NCBI GenBank assembly: GCA_043228905.1
Contig: JBHGNT010000006.1
Span: 7,750,001 to 7,814,000, forward strand
Direction of reading: 5' to 3'
DNA length: 64,000 nucleotides
DNA from: Azolla caroliniana
Lineage: Eukaryota; Polypodiophyta
In this document: in pieces, positions 50,169 through 60,831 of the stretch
Numbering within the stretch: position 1 is the stretch's first letter
How the letters are laid out: every line of letters starts with the position of its first letter
The notes under the pieces: model-generated
The model's input: the letters and a program-made list of their open reading frames with translations, nothing else
What the model was told of the DNA's origin: nothing
The model's database searches: none
Made by a program: the position numbers and the translations under genes

Positions 50169-50250
<82 letters not shown>

Positions 50251-51912
50251 TGCAAGTTGGCAAATTCATCGAAGAGAGAGACTTTATGAGAATAGTTTAT
50301 TGGACGGCATAGTGTGGATGAGTGTACGGAGGTTCAAATGCCAATACCATTCGTGAGGGGGTTCACATTTTCACACATATCCTCATTTGCCCCCCCCATT
50401 GCCCTCAATGTTTGCATCGGTTTGCCCACCTCCATTTGGACGGTGAATTCCTCCCTCTCCCCTCAACAAGATGCATTCCGTAAGAGCCTTCTAACATTTT
50501 TGTTGCACATGGCTCACTTGCTACCATTCGAAGTGTGTTCAATGCGCATCCTCTGATTGGACTTGAGGCTATTAACTATGATTTTTTGGTATGTACGTAC
50601 AAAGTCAATTCCTTCCTTGGACCATCATGTATGTGGTAAAGTTTCTTACTTCCCATTTTTAATGTCTCTTGGAACGTGCCAACAACTTTATTGTTCTTAT
50701 TTTCACATTCGTAATTCATCCAATCATGGCCTACTTGCAACTCCACTTTTTGAGTATTTCACACTTGCTTTGTTCTTAATGCAATTCTAAGATAACCTAA
50801 CTAACAATTGCGTGGCACTTAAGCATACACTTATTGTTATTCAACTAAAGATGAAGACCACAATATGTTATGATCATTCTTCAATTTTTATTTGAAAGGA
50901 TATGAAGCCTTTGCATCATATTCTATCCCTGAATTGGAAGGATTGAGACATGCTACACGGCACTACATTGCATGAAAGAAAGATACAACAAATAAACCTT
51001 TCACACATTCTTTTAGGCATACCGAGTTTATTGTGCTGATATTTTTCTATTTGTTCTTGCAAATTACTCTTATATACATGATTAAACATTCATTTTGTAC
51101 ACATATATATACATGTATGTAGTAACTTGTATGTGCCCTTGGAAGTAACAAATAGATTGCTTCATGCAAGAGATGCTAAAAACCGCTCTATATTTATGTT
51201 GGCTCTAGTACTCAATTGGAATTCCATACAAAGGGAACAAAGACTACAATATTACATTCTTGTAGATTGTTTGAACACCGACTTTTTGCATTGTCACCAT
51301 TTTTGCTCAGTTATTGTACCTTTGATCGATTTTCTCTTGTTTGAAATCTTTCATAGAAAAGGAAGTTTTTTAACTAACTTGTTTGTTGATCATATATCTT
51401 GCATGGCAATGGCTCAAACCTAGGTCCTTATTGGGTCATCCAAGTTTCAATGCAAAAACATCTTAAAACCACACAATGATAAAGGATGTTGATGGCTTGT
51501 TTTCTTTTGCATTAAAATTTCCATTTGCATGATCTACACTTCAAACCCCTATTTTTTCTATGATGTTAGTTTTAGGATCTTGAAACAAATCTAGTTTGAA
51601 CAAGACAACATTGCTACAATACAACGTGAAAGCATTGATTTTATATGCATATCATATTCAAGACTTCTTCAAATATCCCTACCAATTTGAAAAACTTATA
51701 TTTTAGCCATATAAGGGTGGTGTTTTAAAATCTTGTGCTTTAAAGTTTAAACCTCAAATGTTGTAAGTTGATGTTAGTTTCAATTAAAAAATATGTTACA
51801 TATCTAATTTAAGATCATGCACAATGAAAAGTTGTTCCTAAACAACTGGCTTCACATTCTCCTCTAGTAAACTAGCCAACAATTCCAAAAATATGGTTAA
51901 GTAAATCATTAT
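45725..51912. other. Gene-poor spacer downstream of the PPR gene
   Basis: The first part should hold the PPR 3' UTR. The plus-strand 110-codon frame at 45902-46234 is not recognised and has no repeat signatures. Simple repeats: (TC)n(AC)n 49771-49827 and (AT)n(GA)n 50171-50249. The rest is AT-rich with short frames. No TE could be named. Confidence 0.5.
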
Positions 51913-52744
51913 TGTTGGGGAAGCACAAGACAATACCACTCACTCGTCCACACTAAAGCTAACAAATCTTTTCCCCACTTGTGTTGTAAAATAGAAGACA
52001 GTAATCAAAACCAAAACTAATCTTGACAGCAATTTGGCAATAAACTCCACACTTGAACACTAACAAGATCAAAGAGACACGAGATTTACGTGGCAAACCC
52101 CGATGTGGGGAAAAACCACGGGACTGTTTACAACGGCACCAAAATTCCACTAATAAACATTAATCCAGTGGGTACAACAGGTTTTCATCTGTAGTTCATA
52201 ACTAGAGACTTTACAATCTTCAAGGTAAGTCTTTGGATCAACAAATCTCTACAAATCATCACATATAGTGGCAAATTTCACAAATTCATAAAATCTGATC
52301 AGAGTAGAATCTATGAAGATAGAGAGATCAAAAAACAATAATCCGAATTGTTGGATTTGAAGAAGATAGTATCAGGAACAAGTCATTAAACTTTGGCCAC
52401 GATCGGAGGTCGTTTGGTCATCGATTGAGGCAAGAATAGTTGGCTACTCTGCATCTATCTTCTATCCCTCTCTCTCTCTTTTCTTTCTTACTGCATGTTC
52501 TTTTTAGTATATTCTCAAAAAACAGAAATAGTAATAATAATAAGGGTTATGTTTCTAAAAAACCCCTTATTACCCCTAAGAAAAAACCTAGTATAAGTAG
52601 AAACTTTAAACGAGCCCTTTACATACTAATTTGGACCCATTACAACATACACATACACATCCACATACTAATGTGGCTAAAAAAAACATAGACCCAATGA
52701 AATATTTGGACCTCTTCCTCCATGTAGGAGGGAAGAACCCAACA
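51913..52744. mobile_element. Solo LTR, Ty1/copia-like, with perfect 5-bp target-site duplication
   Basis: 832 bp beginning TGTTGGGG and ending CCCAACA (inverted termini TGTTGGG/CCCAACA). It is flanked on both sides by ATTAT (51908-51912 and 52745-52749), the expected 5-bp duplication. Inside lies the block ATTTACGTGGCAAACCCCGA followed by GTGGGGAAAAACCACGG (~52085-52120), familiar from plant copia LTRs. There is no internal domain, so it is the product of LTR-LTR recombination. Orientation was not determined. Confidence 0.88.
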
Positions 52745-52749
52745 ATTAT

Positions 52750-54023
52750 AACTCACAAGAGGTTCTTAAAGCTAATAAAACATAATGTCAAATGACTCTA
52801 CAATTCATTTAAACAGTTAAAATCATAGTTTCAAACTTGATCAATGACAAACTACGAAACCAATACAATTCTATTTTGAAACTAAGCCAACCCCAACCCT
52901 AAAGCAATTTTCGGTTTTGAAACTAGCGGAACGGCATCAATTAGAGTCTGACAATTTAGTGTCGCACTAATATATATTGTTAAGGTTAGTGACTACCCAC
53001 ACAAGCAACTTGTAGTTAACATTAGCCTTTTATTAAGACTTTAAAGTGGAGAGAATATTCAAACAAAGTATATTAGCAACATGTTTATATTATATAGACA
53101 AGATTCTTATGTTGTTTATATTTCCTCCGCTTCAATTATTGTGAAATAATCTAGTATTTTGTATAAATCTTTGTACTAAATATCAAGACTTGAAATCAAG
53201 CCTTCCATTTCAGTTCTTGTAATATATTCTTTAATGTGTATTCAAGTAATTTGAAAAGTTCATGACAATTTGGTAGCATTCATCATGGTGGATATAGCTT
53301 CTACATACAAAAAAATCTGCCTTTAGGAAAATTGATGTTCATGATGATGAAGGTTCTTAATTTTGTGAATGGTTATCACATTGGCATGCCAAACTGGTCA
53401 TATGTAAAGGATTCTAAGGATTGACAGTGCATGCATTTGTATCAATGAAAGACAAGGAAAACCCTTTATCCAATGCTTCAAACTCTCGCCATACAATATA
53501 AGAGCTTACGCCTAAAAACAGAGTTTCTTTGTCATTTAAATTTTAGCATCTCTTGTAGATTGTCATGCCGCATTACTGGTGGGTGTTATTTACCCATTCC
53601 TTTGGCAGTTAGCCATTGTTAGTGACGATTTCAGTTTAAACATCAATTAAGAATACTTCCATAAGGTCATATCCATGAAGAAACCAGAGCATAAGTAACA
53701 CATTACAATACTCAATAGAATGAAGTGAAGTAAATATCATGACAATGAACATATCGAAATTAGTAGAACAAAATTCTGAGCGTTACAAATTACCAAAATC
53801 TACCAAATCAACAATCTTGTGTCTGTTTTGTATGCCTACCAAAACTCAAGAGTAAAGTAAAAGAGGGATTTTTAAGTGATCAAACCTATATATTTTCTTC
53901 CTTGTCCACTATAAAAGCACAAAATTTATATGCCATCAGAATATAAAGAATTAGCCTAAAACAAAATAAATAGTTAGCCAAATGCATCAGCTACCAAATA
54001 AGCTAAAAAATTTAGGTTTTTCT
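52750..54023. other. Spacer and 3' flank of the NAC-alpha-like gene
   Basis: AT-rich. The right end (about 53850-54023) should be the 3' UTR of the minus-strand NAC-alpha-like gene. No other feature could be supported. Confidence 0.5.
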
Positions 54024-54365
54024 TTAATCAGTGAGCTCCATGATGGCAGAAACTATATCTCTGTTCGCTGATCGCAAAGCTAAAACAGCTTTAGATCGTG
54101 AAACACGAGCTTGTGTCATAACAAGTTCAATATCCTTTGGTTCTATACCAGATTCATCTACCTCTTCATCTTCTTCTAGCTCCAAATCACCTGATGGTTC
54201 TATTGTTCTTGTGATTTCATGTGCAAGATCAGGTGCCTTGATTTGCTTAGCAGCTTGTGTTTGTAGCTGAAAGCTTAAATCTTCAATTTTTGCTTCCCCA
54301 AAAACTATGTGAGTGTCTGATGCCAGACTCTTGAATCCATCGGGTTTTGATAATTCAAAGAGCAT
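54024..54365 (-). CDS. Nascent polypeptide-associated complex alpha subunit, C-terminal half (terminal exon)
   Basis: 113 codons plus stop, preceded by a good acceptor (CTGCAG before ATGCTC). The text LSKPDGFKS, DTHIVFGEAKIEDLSFQLQT, an acidic linker, then EPKDIELVMTQARVSRSKAV and IVSAIMELTD matches the end of the NAC domain and the UBA domain of NAC-alpha. NAC-alpha with NAC-beta sits at the ribosome exit and shields nascent chains. In the family this exon is preceded by a segment like GVSRVTIKKSKN; no such sequence exists between 54366 and 60000 on this strand. The N-terminal half of the NAC domain is therefore missing and the locus is truncated or chimeric. The open UBA part suggests it is young or still under constraint. 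Confidence 0.78.
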   Translation of the reverse strand: MLFELSKPDGFKSLASDTHIVFGEAKIEDLSFQLQTQAAKQIKAPDLAHEITRTIEPSGDLELEEDEEVDESGIEPKDIELVMTQARVSRSKAVLALRSANRDIVSAIMELTD

Positions 54366-54674
54366 CTGCAGGATCCAATAAATAACAGTGAGATATTACC
54401 TCCTTTTAATGGTAACTTCATTTATGGACATTCAATATTATTTTATTCCGAAGCTTTTGAATGAGAAGCGCACTTAGAAAATCATGATTCTAATTTCATA
54501 AATCTAACACTCATATTAAGGACAAAAATTTAAATCTTCATAAAATTTGGGAATCTAACTTTTACCAAGCATATATTGGTAGTTTTTCAAAGACACAATG
54601 CACACTTCTGAATTCAAAAATCCACACACACATTTGTCTTAACATGTCTATGTACAGATATATATTACATATAC

Positions 54675-56073
54675 CTGTTTGTATGCATTGCTCAAATATA
54701 TATTGTCATCAGGAGAGATCCGAACATACAGATGCTTTGACAAGTGAGACTCAAGAGGATCAAGAAAAATGATGTTAAATGATTATTGAGGCATCTTTTC
54801 TCAAAAGTTTTATAATTTGACGTAAAAATAGAACTACAAAATTAAACAAACAGTCATGAAAAAGTTACTCCATTTTATTCGGGTGAAATGTAGTATCGAA
54901 TTTAGATACTTCAAATTCTTTCATGGTCTAACACCATACCTGTTTAAATATCATAATGGTTTAATACCATAAAAGATGATATCATGGTCTAATACCATAA
55001 CAATCAGTACAAGGCAATTACAGATTTAAAGATTCCAAGTAAACTCTACTGTTTCTAAATTTGTGTAAATAGATTAAGAAGTCATTAGAAGTCTGTGTAA
55101 TTATGCAACGGAAATGGTATAGAATGGGTTTATCAGTTTTAAGTAGCTTGATCAATTGATTAAAATTTCAAACAATTTCCTGTGAGTGACAGAGAGACTC
55201 AAGTTTCTTCAATTGAGAGCAAATTCTGTGCAAGCCACAGGTAAGGAAGCAAGATAGTGCAAGAACATGATCTAAAACCCCCACAAGTGAATATAATAAT
55301 CTCATAATTGATTTCATCGGTTCAGGCATTTCCATAACAGTCTATATTAAGTCGAATTTGCCTTCTCAATTGTAGTAAAGACCAAAAATTCTCTGCTAGA
55401 TACAATTCTAACTACCTTCAGCAACATGAGATGAATTAAAACTGTGTACACATGGGAAGTCCTAAATAAGGTGCCACGTTGGCTGATTTAATGCCGAAAG
55501 CAAAAACAGTTATGTTTCGTTTGACATCCAAAACACAAACACCTGTGCATAAAAAGCAAGAGGCAGATTCGGTCTTTTTCCCAGAGAAAGAGAAAAGCAA
55601 ATATCTAGCAGAATCATTACAAACAAAAACGAAACAAGAAAATGCAAAAGAGGTTGTTGGCCGCGGCTAGAATCAAAGAGCAAATGGCAAAAGAGTGAAA
55701 GAAAATGCTAAGTGTTCGATTCTGAAAAAGAATATGATTCTTGTTATAAAAGAAAACTTACTTGGAGAGACAAGACAACAAAAAAAAAAGGGGGAGCAAA
55801 GTCTCGCGGGCAATAAAAAGAAGTTCTAAATTCTTCTATCGTGGAAGTGAGGGGCAGGAACCAGGTCGAAAGGAGAGAACAAAGACGAAGGAAACATACA
55901 TTGCATGCATGGAAGCTGAAGTATTGAGGAAGAAAAGGGAGCTTTCGATAAATCTATCTCAGAGAGGGAGGGGAAGAAAGGAGTTTTGGAGAGAGGGTAG
56001 GTACCATGAGCGTCTGATATCGGAGCTCTGCGGAGATATCTGCGGAGATATCTGCTGCGTTTCCGACGGTCAT
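54675..56073 (-). CDS. Candidate upstream exons of the truncated NAC-alpha-like gene (chimeric model)
   Basis: Two possible exons keep phase with the terminal exon. The first, 56073-56005, is MTVGNAADIS...ELRYQTLM, 23 codons with donor GTACCT. The second, 54749-54675, is SHLSKHLYVRISPDDNIYLS..., 25 codons, acceptor TTGAG and donor GTATAT. Together with 54365-54024 they give 161 aa without a stop. The first exon is a copy of exon 1 of the CWC24-like gene at 63928-63984. The second is not recognised and does not resemble the NAC domain. Splicing is inferred; the locus could equally be a non-functional fragment. Confidence 0.3.
54922..55011. repeat. Short imperfect repeat, ATGGTCTAATACCATA-type, three units
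   Basis: CATGGTCTAACACCATAC, AATGGTTTAATACCATAA and CATGGTCTAATACCATAA follow each other at ~20-40-base spacing. Each unit is itself a near-palindrome (ATGGT...ACCAT). Confidence 0.7.
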
Positions 56074-56088
56074 CTCTGCAGTCGATGA
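55171..56088 (-). repeat. Segmental duplication copy 1: promoter, exon 1 and intron 1 of the CWC24-like gene
   Basis: Matches 63079-64000 over the full length in direct orientation, offset about 7908-7911 with small indels. It includes the exon with its ATG, the donor and most of the intron. A 12-base in-frame duplication (GGAGATATCTGC) inside the exon is specific to this copy. The left breakpoint (55171) corresponds to a point in intron 1 about 56 bases upstream of exon 2 of the CWC24-like gene. Confidence 0.93.
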
Positions 56089-57838
56089 TCGATCAGAGAC
56101 GGAGGAAGCGGACGGCAGAAGAAGAAGACGAAGACGAAGAAGAAGAAGAAATAGACAGGCAAAAACGCAAAACGCAAAACGCAAAACGCTTTACATTCAC
56201 ACACACACACATATGTATGTATATATATGTATGATATATCTATATATAGAGGTTCAATCTTGACCGTCCGATTCAACCCCTGACTTCCCATCCCCACCGC
56301 TCGCTCACCCTTCTCTCCTTCTTCCTTCCTCTCTTTCATTCAAACATATGATAGAATCAAGGGAAAAGTATGGGATGCCCTGGAAGTTTCAAATTTACCA
56401 AACTACCCCTATGTCCAAAAAATTACACTTTATAAAGTAATTATACACTCAAATCTACAAGCCCTATTTACCAAAAATGAAAGAAATGGACCCGAACTAG
56501 CTCTATTTATCATAGGGGTAGTTTGGTAAATTTAGAACTTCCAGAGGCATTCTGGTAAATAGATGAACTTCCAGGGGTATGCTGCACTTGAATACGAGAG
56601 ATATATATATAGAAGATAGCCCAATTGGAACTCTCGAACCCAACGCCTCTTAAAGATTACTCGTCTAATAACTTACCACTAGGATAAGGTAATTGCAAGA
56701 AGAAGAAGAAGAAGAAGAAGAAGAAGAAGACCCCTTCTTGATTGGCTTACCATGGTCGATCTATGAGAGTCTCAAATTTATGATATATATACATCTCTTT
56801 TAAACGTCCGCAAGAGATCGATTCCAATCTATGGAACACTGCCTAGGCCATGGTGAGGTTCAAACTTGGTTTCTCTTGGTTTAATGACTTTGACGCGACG
56901 ATGTACATCACCAAGCCAACCACGAAATAGAGAGACATGAGTAATGGTTAGTCTCTCATTCTCTATTGATCATTATCAAGGGTCATCATTTTTTTTTTCT
57001 TTTTAAAAATAAATAAATAAAGATTCACCTTAGTACTAATGGAAAGATGCCCAAAGTGTACAACGAATTCGTAGAGTAATTTATTATAACTCTCATACCC
57101 ACATCAACCAACATGTCGAGTATCAAAAGCCCTCATGTATGGTCCTTCCAAGACAAGGAGGCCGGAAAAAGCCATCTTGGAGGAGCAAATCTCCACTTTA
57201 TTCTCCTCCAAAAGAAGTGAAGACCTCTGCCTTTTTCCAAATTTCTCGAAATTATTTTTGTTTACGAATCACAGCATCAGGCTCACCAGTTATTGTGTCA
57301 TATTGACCTCTTACTGAGTATGTAGGAGCATTAACCATATCTCCTTGAATAACTCAACCGCATCCTGTTTGACTTTCTTACATACACATTTACATCTAGC
57401 CTTCCACAATACCCAAACTATGAAAGAAGATATCAAAGACAAGACCTTGTCCCCTTCCAAACAACAAATTGTTGTAGTATAACCTCCAATACATGTCTTT
57501 CATCAAAGTATCAAGGGCCATCATTTATGGGTTCCCATCCCACTTACCTTACATGATTTCCATATAAACCTCCTAATTGGGGAGAGGAGCGTGTTTCTCT
57601 TCATTACAACATTTCAAGGTCAAGGTCCTTCGAATTCCGATGTTTTACATGTTCTCTTCTTTATTGTAAATGCCATGAAAGCTCTCATCTCAAGGTGCTT
57701 AGAAATTGGGGTTGTTTACAAACTCTTGCCTTTCCAACCATTCACTTGAAGGTCCATGAATCCAACCCTTCTAAATCAGAAACGAAGGTTGCTAAGATGC
57801 AAAAAGAGATTATGTTCACCTTAACCAACATGGCGTAA
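56089..57838. other. Spacer between the duplicated 5' region and a direct-repeat pair
   Basis: Near 56089-56340 lies a GAAGA-rich leader-like stretch, (CA)n and TATA-rich simple sequence. A (GAA)n tract is at 56698-56730. The remainder is AT-rich with no recognised gene. Confidence 0.5.
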
Positions 57839-58575
57839 AACCAAGTTTCAAATATCAATTTCAAACCCATGGCTAAATTATGGATCATCATGAAAGTTGT
57901 ACAAAAGATAGATATAGCAGTAAGAATCGTCAAACCTAGTCCAATTTAAAAAATGTTGTACATATATGGAGAACCATTCTTTGAAAACATTGTCCCAATT
58001 TACCAAGACATCATGGTTTTCTTCCAAGCTGTCTTGATGCACATATCATAATATTTGTTGTCTTGGAAGATATCAAAGTGCTTGAATTTATCACGACAAG
58101 GATTTCTTTAATCAAATATTGCCTATTAATCACCCTTGGGTGGTTTAGAAACAAATTTTTCTTAATCTTAGTTAAAAGGGCGACAATCAAAATCCACGAC
58201 CTCATTATGGCCAACAAATTTAAATCTTGTAATTTGATGTGTTGTGAGGAGTGTACAACTTGAAGTGAACTTAGAATCAACGTAGTCAAGCTCCTCACAC
58301 TATTCTTCAAGTCAATAAATTCTGGATCTTTTGAAACATGAACATTCTCCTTAGGAAGCTCCATTTTTTTATAGAACCATTAATCGTAGGATTTGAACTT
58401 TCAAATATCAATTCAAAGCATGGCTAAATTATAGATCACAGTGAAAGTAGTATAAAAGATAGATATAGTAGCAAGCATCATTAAACTTGGTCCAATTTAA
58501 ACAATGTTGTACATACACAGAGAGCCACCCTTCGAAAACACATTCCAACCTCACCAAAACTTCATTGGGATTGGA
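57839..58575. repeat. ~180-bp direct repeat pair, ~555 bp apart
   Basis: 57839-58014 and 58393-58575 share a sequence of blocks in order: TTCAAATATCAATTTCAAA, ATGGCTAAATTAT, AAAAGATAGATATAG, CCAATTTAAA, ATGTTGTACAT and CCTTCGAAAAC-like. The copies are moderately diverged. Between them is AT-rich DNA without recognised content. Confidence 0.75.
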
Positions 58576-58796
58576 TATGTAGGTAACATGGGATGAACAC
58601 ACGTAAATCAAGATAAAGTAAGGATGGGCGTACGAGTTTGTTTGCAACCAAATATTAAAATAGTCTTGGTGAGGGAATCGCGGTCACGGACAATGTGGGA
58701 ATGGCTTCAATAATCCATTAAATCTACACCATCCGGATCATTATCCACAAAAAGCATGCACCCATTCCTAACTCCATTGTATCTAGCCTTTGTCAC

Positions 58797-58930
58797 ATCT
58801 AACCCATGTTTGTCTTGCCTCTATCATGTCTATCCCCAATTTGTCATGCCGCTATCACGTCTAACCTTGGTATGTCTTGCCTTTGTCACGTCTTAACCCC
58901 ATTGTGTCCTACCTCTGTCACGTCTACTTG
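58797..58930. repeat. 31-bp tandem repeat, about 4.3 units (minisatellite)
   Basis: Units start CC(T/G)(C/T)T(G/A)TCA(C/T)(A/G)TCTA at 58797, 58828, 58859, 58890 and (partial) ~58922, each ending TTGTC(A/T)TG or similar. A weaker partial unit precedes the first. Confidence 0.85.
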
Positions 58931-59599
58931 AGCCAATGAATCTTCAAACCTAGCCTCTAGTTTATTGTGCATTCATCTATATTGTTGGTTCTACGTTTTG
59001 CAGTGCAACCTCTCTAGATGAGCATGACATACTCTTAACAAAATTACATCAATGCTTGAGTGATACATATATGTATATGCATGAGTGATTTACCAGATGT
59101 GTTGATGAGTTGTTCAAGAATCTGAATTATGTTGCAAGTCACGGTTTTATCTTCAAATGCTACTAGAGTTTTCAAAAGCTACCACAATTTCATATACTTA
59201 CATTATTGGAAGCAATGTAATCCATTCCACATACATACATACATCTTAGTCCAGCTTTGCTATCTCAGATTTACCCTAACATATCTTTAAGACACTAGTG
59301 CCATTTATTCTTGCTCCATTTATTATGTGCAGAAATCAAATAACATATATTCCAACCACCAGTCCACATGTATTCAAAAGACCACATATATTCAGAAGAG
59401 AGCATATATTCAAGATTTCATCACCAATCAAAATTTCTAGAGTTGTGTATGTTAAAAGACTACCATATTCAAGAGTTGCATATGTAAAGTATGCTCAAAT
59501 TGACCTAAACGGCTACCATATGTTGTAACTGTGAAGTGCATGCATGATCCACTAAAATATTGCAATGAAGGAATTTGTATCAAAACTGTTCATAACAAC
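58931..59599. other. Spacer, no feature recognised
   Basis: AT-rich with CATA runs. Frames are short and without domain. Some phrases recur (CATATATTCA-type at ~59385-59410). Confidence 0.45.
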
Positions 59600-59896
59600 A
59601 TCATGATTCATCATGGAAATCTTTGGCCTTTTTATGTGCCCTCATGTTTCCACAAGCATCACAAGGCAAAACACCATGAGCTTCTTCAAGTGAGCCACCT
59701 TCTTGAGCAATTTCTACATGTACAGTCCATTTATCTAATGCCTCTAAGATTGTACACGCTCTGAAACCAGCAACTAATGTTGCTAAAGTTAAAGATAAAC
59801 CATCTTGTTGCATTTTCTTAAAACCATGCAAGACTTGCTCACCTAGACCATGTTTACCATATCTTGTAAGAAGAGCACTCCAAGAGACAACATCTC
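59600..59896 (-). pseudogene. PPR gene fragment
   Basis: The minus strand reads DVVSWSALLTRYGKHGLGEQ, then HGFKKMQQDGLSLTLATLVA, then GFRACTILEALDKW. This is one S/P-type PPR repeat and the start of the next, followed by degenerate text to a stop near 59601. No complete repeat array is present on either side. It is a relic of a second PLS-class PPR gene, less conserved than the intact one at 43679. Confidence 0.7.
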
Positions 59897-60831
59897 AAAC
59901 ATGCAAAAAATCAAATATATATGCATATATTCAATTAAGCCACATTTACAATACTTGTCAAATATGAAAAATTAGAATATTCATTGCATTACTCTCCAGT
60001 TGCATAATCTTCACGACACATATCCCATTGCAATGAAATGTGGTATTTCCTAGAAGCCATCCACCCATGTCGCCATCCACCCATCCTCATCCTATTCTTA
60101 AAGAAGCCAAATGTTTTCTGCTAGAGTTTAAACCAGTTGCAAAATCTACACACCGGATCAGACAACTAATGATATGATTGACATATTGGTGCATGTCATG
60201 TTTTTGCTCCACAAGTAACCAAGGCCAAAAAAACCATTCTCTCAGATAGATGTTTTTCACAAGTATATATGAAGAGAATGAGCATGTACAATATATTGGC
60301 ATGTCCATTCACGCCATGTGAATCCAACCGATGAAAAGACACAACATCCAAATACATTGTCATACTGTTGCAAGCTCTGCATGACATCACATGCTAGGGT
60401 TGGTAAATCAGAAAGAAGAAATTACATGACATAATCTTTCTACACATCTATCAACTCACAAACGAATTTGGGTCAGATAAATAAAGCTAGGTTCTGTCAA
60501 ACTACCATATATTATGGACATAGAGTTTCATACATTATGGAACTTCATTCTTCTGACGAGGGATATATGAGTGACAAAATCTATGATCACCTGAGATCAT
60601 TGCCGCAAATTTCGCTACAATAAGAGTACAAGGGAAAAACACAGAATCATATTGCTCCACCGACAGGCAGCAAATTGTGTTTTTCATGAGCTACAATCAT
60701 GAACACATGTATTAGATTTTTCAGACAAAAACCCTCAATATGATATTCAAATCTTAATGGATCCAAAGCTTTACACATTCCATCACAGAATGCCTCGAGA
60801 TTTAAATCATACTTGAGTTGTGGAGATTTTA
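59897..60831. other. 3' flank of the CWC24-like gene; no other gene recognised
   Basis: The part next to 60832 is probably 3' UTR. Minus-strand frames at 60087-60390 and 60647-60835 show no domain. Possibly further decayed PPR-locus or TE sequence. Confidence 0.4.

Noticed and set aside
50325-50345. tRNA-like T-loop phrase GGTTCAAATGCC
   Set aside because: No acceptor stem, D-loop or anticodon arm could be folded around it.
50314-50556. 80-codon plus-strand frame
   Set aside because: Short, unrecognised, next to a large microsatellite.
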